Shown here: piece after piece, positions 1 through 4,785 of the stretch | Layout of the letters: every line of letters starts with the position of its first letter | How positions within the stretch are numbered: position 1 is the first letter of the stretch | The notes under the pieces: model-generated | The model's input: the letters and a program-made list of their open reading frames with translations, nothing else | What the model was told of the DNA's origin: nothing | The model's database searches: none | Origin: Caldilineaceae bacterium | GTDB taxonomy: Bacteria; Chloroflexota; Anaerolineae; Caldilineales; Caldilineaceae | DNA: 6,409 nt | Assembly: GCA_026645635.1 (NCBI GenBank) | Contig: JAPKMV010000206.1 | Span: 1 to 6,409, forward strand | Direction of reading: 5' to 3' | Position numbers and translations under genes: made by a program

Positions 1-1242
1 AACATGGTGCTCGGCGACACCCGCTTCTTTCCATCAGCCGTGCATGTCTGGCACGCCATCTTCTATGGCGGCGCTGAAGCCCTACCGGAAGACCCGCCAC
101 CCGACGAGGAAGACCCGCCACCCGGCGAAGACCCACCGCCCGGCGCCACCGAACTCACGCCCCTGGGCCAGATCACCGGTGAGGTGCAGGATGTGCGCGA
201 ATGGGAGACGCTGGGGCTGCTGCCCTCCACCGCGCCGACCGTCAGTGACGTGAAGGCCAGAACCGGCGCATACGCCGTGTGTTTCGGCAGCTACTGCAAG
301 CCCGCAGGGCTGATCTTCTCTCCGCAAAGCACGCTGCGCGCCGGTGTGTGGGTCAACCACATGGGACCGAACACCAGTGAGCTGTATTACCGCGCCAACT
401 TCTTCACGCTGGTCACCGAACATCACACGATCCTCATCACCTGGAAAGTCGCCGGCAACAGCATCGCCATCGCCATCGACGACACCGCCGTGGCGACGCT
501 GCCCATGGTCTCCGCCAACCGCTTGCAGGATACCAACCGCTGGCTGCACATCGGGATCACCTACAAGGCCGGCGCCGAGGGAAAGATCATCTTCTGGGCC
601 AACGGAGAAGCCGTGTTGTCCTACACCGACGACGGGCTGGAACCTGTCTACGGCGTCTTCGTCGGCGGCAACAACCCCATCAGCGACAGCGAACTTCCCA
701 TGACCGTGGGCCAGAACATCGGCGGCGGCGAGAAAGGCTGGGAAGCCTTCGCCTATTTCGACGACCTCTATGTCGATGGGGGTATAGATGTGGAGCAGAT
801 GCCGCCCCCCGAACGCTTCCTGATAAGCCTGGCGCTCAGCGCCGGCGCAACAACGGAATGGACGCCCATCGGCCAGGCGAACAACTACCAGTGCGTGAAC
901 GACCCGGCGCCTAACGATGACGACGACCATGTAAGAGCGGACAATGCCGGCCTGCTCGACCTCTACAAAATGGCCGAGATCGTGCTGCCAACGGGCTACG
1001 CCATCGCCACGGTGCTGCCCATTGCGCTTGCCCAGCGCACCAACACCAGCGAAACGCTCAAGTTTGTGGCCGCCGATGGCGTCAATGCCAACCTCGAAAG
1101 CGAAGAACTCTCCCCCAGCACATCCTACGCCTTCCTGTGGGCGTCCATGCCGCTGGCGCCGGACAACGAGCCATGGACGATGGAAAAGTTCAACGACGCG
1201 GACACCACCATCGGCTTCCAGTCAGCCGGCGCGTTCACATAA
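1..1242 (+). CDS. Virion structural / tail-fibre-like protein with LamG-like domain, 5'-partial
   Basis: The frame is open from base 1. The first ATG (base 4) has no ribosome binding site in view, so the real start probably lies upstream. Numbering from that ATG: residues 1-28 look like the end of a head domain, closing with an aromatic beta-strand (VHVWHAIFYGG). Residues 29-47 are an acidic proline linker. About 80-258 resemble a concanavalin A/LamG sandwich: TGAYAVCF at the start, WLHIGITY at 180, and a closing FDDLYVDG near 252. About 270-412 form the C-terminal module also found in genes 2 and 3: RF, WTPIG, NYQCVND, the acidic P-N-DDDD-HV patch (303-310) and a PWTMEKFND ending. From memory, this domain pair is common in predicted phage structural proteins. 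No catalytic motif or membrane segment is visible. A role in receptor or glycan binding at the virion surface is inference. A secreted host adhesin is less likely, but the missing N-terminus prevents a signal-peptide check. Confidence 0.72.
   Translation, partial: NMVLGDTRFFPSAVHVWHAIFYGGAEALPEDPPPDEEDPPPGEDPPPGATELTPLGQITGEVQDVREWETLGLLPSTAPTVSDVKARTGAYAVCFGSYCKPAGLIFSPQSTLRAGVWVNHMGPNTSELYYRANFFTLVTEHHTILITWKVAGNSIAIAIDDTAVATLPMVSANRLQDTNRWLHIGITYKAGAEGKIIFWANGEAVLSYTDDGLEPVYGVFVGGNNPISDSELPMTVGQNIGGGEKGWEAFAYFDDLYVDGGIDVEQMPPPERFLISLALSAGATTEWTPIGQANNYQCVNDPAPNDDDDHVRADNAGLLDLYKMAEIVLPTGYAIATVLPIALAQRTNTSETLKFVAADGVNANLESEELSPSTSYAFLWASMPLAPDNEPWTMEKFNDADTTIGFQSAGAFT
88..144 (+). repeat. 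Three-copy EDPPP linker repeat inside gene 1
   Basis: Three near-identical units of 21, 18 and 18 bases encode EDPPPDE, EDPPPG and EDPPPG. They make a stiff, acidic, proline-rich hinge between the head remnant and the LamG-like domain. Gene 2 has a similar hinge (EDPPEEPEPG, residues 360-369) at the matching position, so the linker marks a module boundary. Confidence 0.85.
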
Positions 1243-1247
1243 AGGGG
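1242..1247 (+). promoter_or_regulatory. Ribosome binding site of gene 2
   Basis: AAGGGG lies 7 bases before the ATG at 1255 and overlaps the last base of gene 1's TAA stop. This supports 1255 as the start and fits translation directly after gene 1 on the same mRNA. Confidence 0.65.
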
Positions 1248-1254
1248 CTGTGCC

Positions 1255-3675
1255 ATGCTCGAACAACTGCACTGGCTGGAAAATCTGACCAGCGACCCGG
1301 CATCCTTCGATGTGACGCCGCTCACCACAGACGACATCGCCGCGCTCAATGCGCGAACCCTGCCCTCGTACATAAAGACGTCCATCGAATCCGCGGCAGG
1401 AGTCACACTCAGCGAGACGACCGCGGTCTACATCGCCAGTGCGACAGAATGGGTCATCTACGATCCGACGCCAACGGCCAAGGCATTCATCTGCATCAGG
1501 CGAAGCACAGTCGGCGCATACCGCCTCTCCTGCCAGCAGGTGATGAATTTCTACATCGTCGAGGACTTCCGCAGCGGCGACGGCTACTGCCTCTACGCCA
1601 AGGATTGGTGGGACACGACCTATCTGTCCCCGCGCGTCATTCGCCTCAGCGGGGGAGAGGAGAGCGACCAGATCGACCCCGCAGAGCAGATGAACATTTG
1701 CAGTACACTTGAATACGACCCGCAAACCGCGCGAGACTACTACTTCACCGTGAGCTCCGGCGTCTACAGCGTCGCTGACCCAGGCCCACACATGGTGCTC
1801 ATTCCCATTCCCTACGATGCCGTCATCCGAGAAGGGCGCATCCTGCGCAACATCGCGCTTGGGCCAATGGGCGTGGTCGAAGACGACACCGGTGCGCAGG
1901 GAATGCCCAACTATCATCAGTTCTACGACTACGACCTGGCGCAAGATGTTGTCACCAGCGATGACTTCCCCGTCGTCATCTCGCGCCCGGCAGCCGGCGA
2001 CAGCATGTTGGCCTACGCCCTGATCTACAACCATTCTCAGACGCATCCCTTCCCGCCCAACTACAACCCGCCCCAGCTGATCGCCGTCGATGCGCTGCCC
2101 TTCCTCACCACGCTCGACACCCTGCCTGGCGGTCTCGAAAACGCGCCAGGCGGCCTAAAGTCAGTTCATTTCAGCCAGACGACCGGCATGGACAGCGCGT
2201 CGGCGCAATACACCATCGACCTGGATCCCGCCGAAGACGCGCCGCCCAGCAACATCGCCAACTCCGTCACCACCGGCATCAACATCGGCCTCCAGTACCT
2301 GGTCGTCTTCGGCGTTCCGGCCGCAACCTACGAAGATCCGCCAGAAGAACCGGAGCCAGGCAGCCTGTCTGTCACGCAGGCCGGCGCGCTTGCGCGCATC
2401 GCCGCCAAGATGATCACCGTCACGCAGGTCGGCGCGCTGCTTCGCCTGACGCAGACGACTCTACCGGAACCGCTGCCGGCGCTGGATGAAACCGTCTACG
2501 CAGAAGGCGAAGAGTCCACCTGGCACAGGCACTGGCAGCTCACCGCCGAGGGGCAGAGCCTGGCCGACGTGGTGCGCTACGGCGCGGGCAACAAACCAGT
2601 GATCTGCGGCGAACAAGCGCACTCTGGCGGCTACAGCTACCGCAACGCCACCAGCGAGACGCCCTACGCCAACGCAGCATTCGGCTTCGACATCGACCCG
2701 GCGCCGGCCGTGCGCTGCAATCTGCTGCTTTGCCACAACGGCGTCACGCGCGCCCCCAGCGGCGAGGCCCTTGTCGATCTCTTCAAGCTGGACTGCAACG
2801 GCACGCCCATCGCCATCCAGTGGGACAGCGCCGTCAATACGCTCATCTTGCACGCCGGTTACATCGCAGGCACCGACCAACCGCGGTACCCCATCGCGCC
2901 CTTCGATGCCGGCATTCTCAATCTGAGCAACGTCTGGCACTCCATCGGCCTGACCGCGCACCTGGCCGGCGCCGAAGGGTTTGTCTCCGTCTACCTGAAC
3001 CAGATGCGCCTGCTCACCTGGACAGGGGACACCCGCATCTACGGTTCGACAAGCTCACCGACCGCCGGTTCGACAAGCTCACCGACCCCAGCCACGCCAA
3101 TCACCACCATCACCGGCCTGTACGCCACCGGCAGCCCGGAAAATGCGAACACCTATGCGGGCTGGGCGCCCTGGTGCTACGTCGATGACTTCTACCTGGA
3201 CTTCGGAGACGGCAGCGAGAAAGACCTGGCGCCGCCCTACCTGCGCTTCTTCCCGCGCTTCCGCGACGCCAATCTGCCCGACATCAAGGCGGAGATGGCC
3301 GTCTCCGGCGCAGAAACCAACGGCGCCGCCATCGGTGAGGCGCCGCCCGACGACGATGGCAGCTATGTCGGCGCCAGCGGCCCCGCAGAGGACATCTACC
3401 CGCTCACCCCTGCACAGCTCGCCGAAGGCTGGGCGCCCGTCGCGCAGATCGCAGTCGCCTATGCGCGCAGAGTGAACGGCGCGCTCGACAGTCGCGTAAC
3501 CTTGGGGCTTGCGCAGACAGGCGGCGCCGCCGTCAGCGAAGAAGCACAGCCGCTTGACATGAACTACGGCTACGTCGGCCACCGCTTCCTCAGAACCCCG
3601 AACAACCGCAGTTGGACCATAGATGCCATCGACGCAACGAATCTGTCCGTTGCCGCCAGTGGCGAACTGGAATAA
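1255..3675 (+). CDS. Large multidomain virion structural protein (head, VTQ linker, LamG-like, PDD module)
   Basis: This is an 806-residue protein starting 12 bases after gene 1 and preceded by AAGGGG. Residues 1-355 form a head domain I do not recognise, rich in Tyr/Phe/Trp beta-type sequence and with no signal peptide. It ends in the strand GLQYLVVFGVP (345-355). Then come an acidic proline hinge (360-369) and two VTQ repeats (373-402). A LamG-like domain spans about 410-655, with HSGGYSYRN at 456, VWHSIGLTAHL at 560, VSVYLNQMRLLTWTGDTRIY up to 596, and a closing YVDDFYLDF at 642. Residues 597-612 are a low-complexity Ser/Thr/Pro insert encoded by a duplicated DNA repeat. Residues 663-806 are the same C-terminal module as in genes 1 and 3: LRFFPRF, PPDDDGSYV (697-705), and RSWTIDAID near the end. 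It is probably a phage tail-fibre or surface protein; the head may anchor it to the particle (inference). Confidence 0.72.
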   Translation: MLEQLHWLENLTSDPASFDVTPLTTDDIAALNARTLPSYIKTSIESAAGVTLSETTAVYIASATEWVIYDPTPTAKAFICIRRSTVGAYRLSCQQVMNFYIVEDFRSGDGYCLYAKDWWDTTYLSPRVIRLSGGEESDQIDPAEQMNICSTLEYDPQTARDYYFTVSSGVYSVADPGPHMVLIPIPYDAVIREGRILRNIALGPMGVVEDDTGAQGMPNYHQFYDYDLAQDVVTSDDFPVVISRPAAGDSMLAYALIYNHSQTHPFPPNYNPPQLIAVDALPFLTTLDTLPGGLENAPGGLKSVHFSQTTGMDSASAQYTIDLDPAEDAPPSNIANSVTTGINIGLQYLVVFGVPAATYEDPPEEPEPGSLSVTQAGALARIAAKMITVTQVGALLRLTQTTLPEPLPALDETVYAEGEESTWHRHWQLTAEGQSLADVVRYGAGNKPVICGEQAHSGGYSYRNATSETPYANAAFGFDIDPAPAVRCNLLLCHNGVTRAPSGEALVDLFKLDCNGTPIAIQWDSAVNTLILHAGYIAGTDQPRYPIAPFDAGILNLSNVWHSIGLTAHLAGAEGFVSVYLNQMRLLTWTGDTRIYGSTSSPTAGSTSSPTPATPITTITGLYATGSPENANTYAGWAPWCYVDDFYLDFGDGSEKDLAPPYLRFFPRFRDANLPDIKAEMAVSGAETNGAAIGEAPPDDDGSYVGASGPAEDIYPLTPAQLAEGWAPVAQIAVAYARRVNGALDSRVTLGLAQTGGAAVSEEAQPLDMNYGYVGHRFLRTPNNRSWTIDAIDATNLSVAASGELE
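2371..2460 (+). repeat. Two VTQ repeats (48-base period) inside gene 2
   Basis: GTCACGCAGG begins both units, at 2371 and 2419, and is followed by YCGGCGCGCT in each. The encoded motifs are VTQAGALARI and VTQVGALLRL, residues 373-382 and 389-398. They sit between the acidic proline hinge and the LamG-like domain. The same codon string (ACGCAGGTCGGCGC) begins the first repeat of gene 4, so the two genes share this element at DNA level. Confidence 0.8.
3042..3090 (+). repeat. Tandem REP-like DNA repeat inside gene 2
   Basis: There are two copies with a 24-base period. The 22 bases at 3042-3063 are identical to those at 3066-3087. The core is GGTTCGACAAGCTCACC. The centre TTCGACAAGCTCA matches, from memory, a dispersed intergenic repeat of many high-GC bacterial genomes, usually seen flanked as CC...GG. 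It is translated in frame as GSTSSPTA and GSTSSPTP. It lies just after the TGDTRIY motif of the LamG-like domain, where gene 3 has a shorter, unrelated loop, so it looks like an insertion tolerated in a surface loop. The repeat itself is certain; its assignment to a REP family is not. Confidence 0.8.
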
Positions 3676-3679
3676 GGAG
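3674..3679 (+). promoter_or_regulatory. Ribosome binding site of gene 3
   Basis: AAGGAG, a strong Shine-Dalgarno match, overlaps the TAA stop of gene 2 and ends 7 bases before the ATG at 3687. It decides the start of gene 3: the in-frame ATG at 3612 lies inside gene 2 and has no comparable site. Confidence 0.85.
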
Positions 3680-3686
3680 AATCAGC

Positions 3687-4784
3687 ATGGCCGTGACAAG
3701 ACGAGGAACCTTCGGCGCTGAAAATCACAGCGTCACCAACCTGGACCTCTTCGCCGGAGGAACCAACCCGCCCGTGCTCGCCGACATTGCCAAGACCGGC
3801 GCGCACGCCTACCGGCACACCGGCAGTGCGTTTGGCCGCTCCTTCACGGCGACGGCCGTCAGATCAGTCTGCGCACTGCGTCACGGCGGCATGAAGACGG
3901 CCGGGCGGCTGCCCATCGTCACCGTCGCCGTCAACTACACACCGCTCTGTGTCATGTGGGAGCCGGGCAAGGGCGAGTTGCAGCTGATGGCCGGCTTCGA
4001 GGAGGGCAGCGCATCCTATCGCTACCCGATCTCAGCGGCCGCACACGACCTCTTTGCCACAAACCCCACCGCATGGAAGATTGTCGGCATCGCCGCCAAG
4101 ATCGCTGAAACAGACGGCTATGTCTCCTTCTATCTGGATGGCCAGCGTCTGCTCAACTGGACGGGCGACACGCGCATCTTCGCGCTGGACGGCTACGATC
4201 TCTGCGACACCATCACCGGCGTCTACTGGTATGGCGACGAGTACAACGTCACATTCTCCGACGACTACTGGCCGGTGGGGGAGTGGGGCGACAACTCCCT
4301 CTGTGACGACCTGACCATCGACAGCCTCACAGACGCCGACGCCGTCGACGCCGAACCCCGCTACCGTGCGCTGCTCTGGACGACCGCCGCCACGAACGGC
4401 AGCGTCAACCAGTGGGCGCCCGTAGGCGCAGTGCTCAATGCCGACGCCGTGAAGGACAACCCACCCGACGACGCAGCCAGCTACGTGACCACCGCTGCGC
4501 CAGACCAAACAGACGAGTTCGTGCCCGCCCAGATCTCCCTGGCAGGCTACCTCCCCGAAGTGGTCACCGTCGTGGTGCGCGGCAAACGCGCCAGCACAGG
4601 CGAAGGCGCCAACGTCGGCATCTTCACGAAGATCGAAGACGAACAGGAGACGGCGCCCGCCCAGGCGCTGCGCACCGACTGGAGCGAAATCGAGGCTACC
4701 TTCTGGACCAAGCCCAATAGCGTCATGCCGTGGGATGCGACCGGTATCGGAGAGATGAAGATCGGGATCGTGAGCAGCGAATAG
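3687..4784 (+). CDS. Virion structural protein, LamG-like domain plus PDD module only
   Basis: This 365-residue protein has a strong ribosome binding site 7 bases before its ATG; an upstream in-frame ATG at 3612 was rejected. The N-terminus (MAVTRRGTFG) has no signal peptide. Residues about 30-215 are LamG-like: KTGAHAYRHTG at 36, WKIVGIAAKI in mid-domain, YVSFYLDGQRLLNWTGDTRIF up to 165, and a closing CDDLTIDSL at 206. That long motif closely matches VSVYLNQMRLLTWTGDTRIY of gene 2, so the two are paralogues. Residues 225-365 are the shared C-terminal module: YRALLWT, VNQWAPVGAV, NPPDDAASYV (258-267), and a WTKPNSVMPWDATGIGEMKIGI ending split around W-x-K-P and PWDATG. Unlike genes 1 and 2 it has no head, proline hinge or VTQ repeat. 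It could be a free-standing decoration or binding subunit, or a duplicate that lost its head; the sequence cannot tell which. Confidence 0.72.
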   Translation: MAVTRRGTFGAENHSVTNLDLFAGGTNPPVLADIAKTGAHAYRHTGSAFGRSFTATAVRSVCALRHGGMKTAGRLPIVTVAVNYTPLCVMWEPGKGELQLMAGFEEGSASYRYPISAAAHDLFATNPTAWKIVGIAAKIAETDGYVSFYLDGQRLLNWTGDTRIFALDGYDLCDTITGVYWYGDEYNVTFSDDYWPVGEWGDNSLCDDLTIDSLTDADAVDAEPRYRALLWTTAATNGSVNQWAPVGAVLNADAVKDNPPDDAASYVTTAAPDQTDEFVPAQISLAGYLPEVVTVVVRGKRASTGEGANVGIFTKIEDEQETAPAQALRTDWSEIEATFWTKPNSVMPWDATGIGEMKIGIVSSE

Positions 4785-4785
4785 C

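Noticed and set aside
82..2046. Long minus-strand open frames at 82-930 and 1222-2046
   Set aside because: They lie wholly opposite the coherent domain-bearing genes 1 and 2, show no recognisable domains, and are of the kind expected opposite GC-rich coding sequence.
1..3675. Secreted bacterial adhesin or glycan-degrading enzyme, because of the LamG-like domains
   Set aside because: Genes 2-4 lack signal peptides, and no catalytic domain, cell-wall anchor or membrane segment is visible; the domain order fits phage structural proteins better. Gene 1 cannot be checked because its start is missing.
3612..3686. Earlier ATG for gene 3 at 3612
   Set aside because: It lies inside gene 2, has no Shine-Dalgarno, and would add 25 Arg/Cys-rich residues unlike the rest; the AAGGAG before 3687 is decisive.
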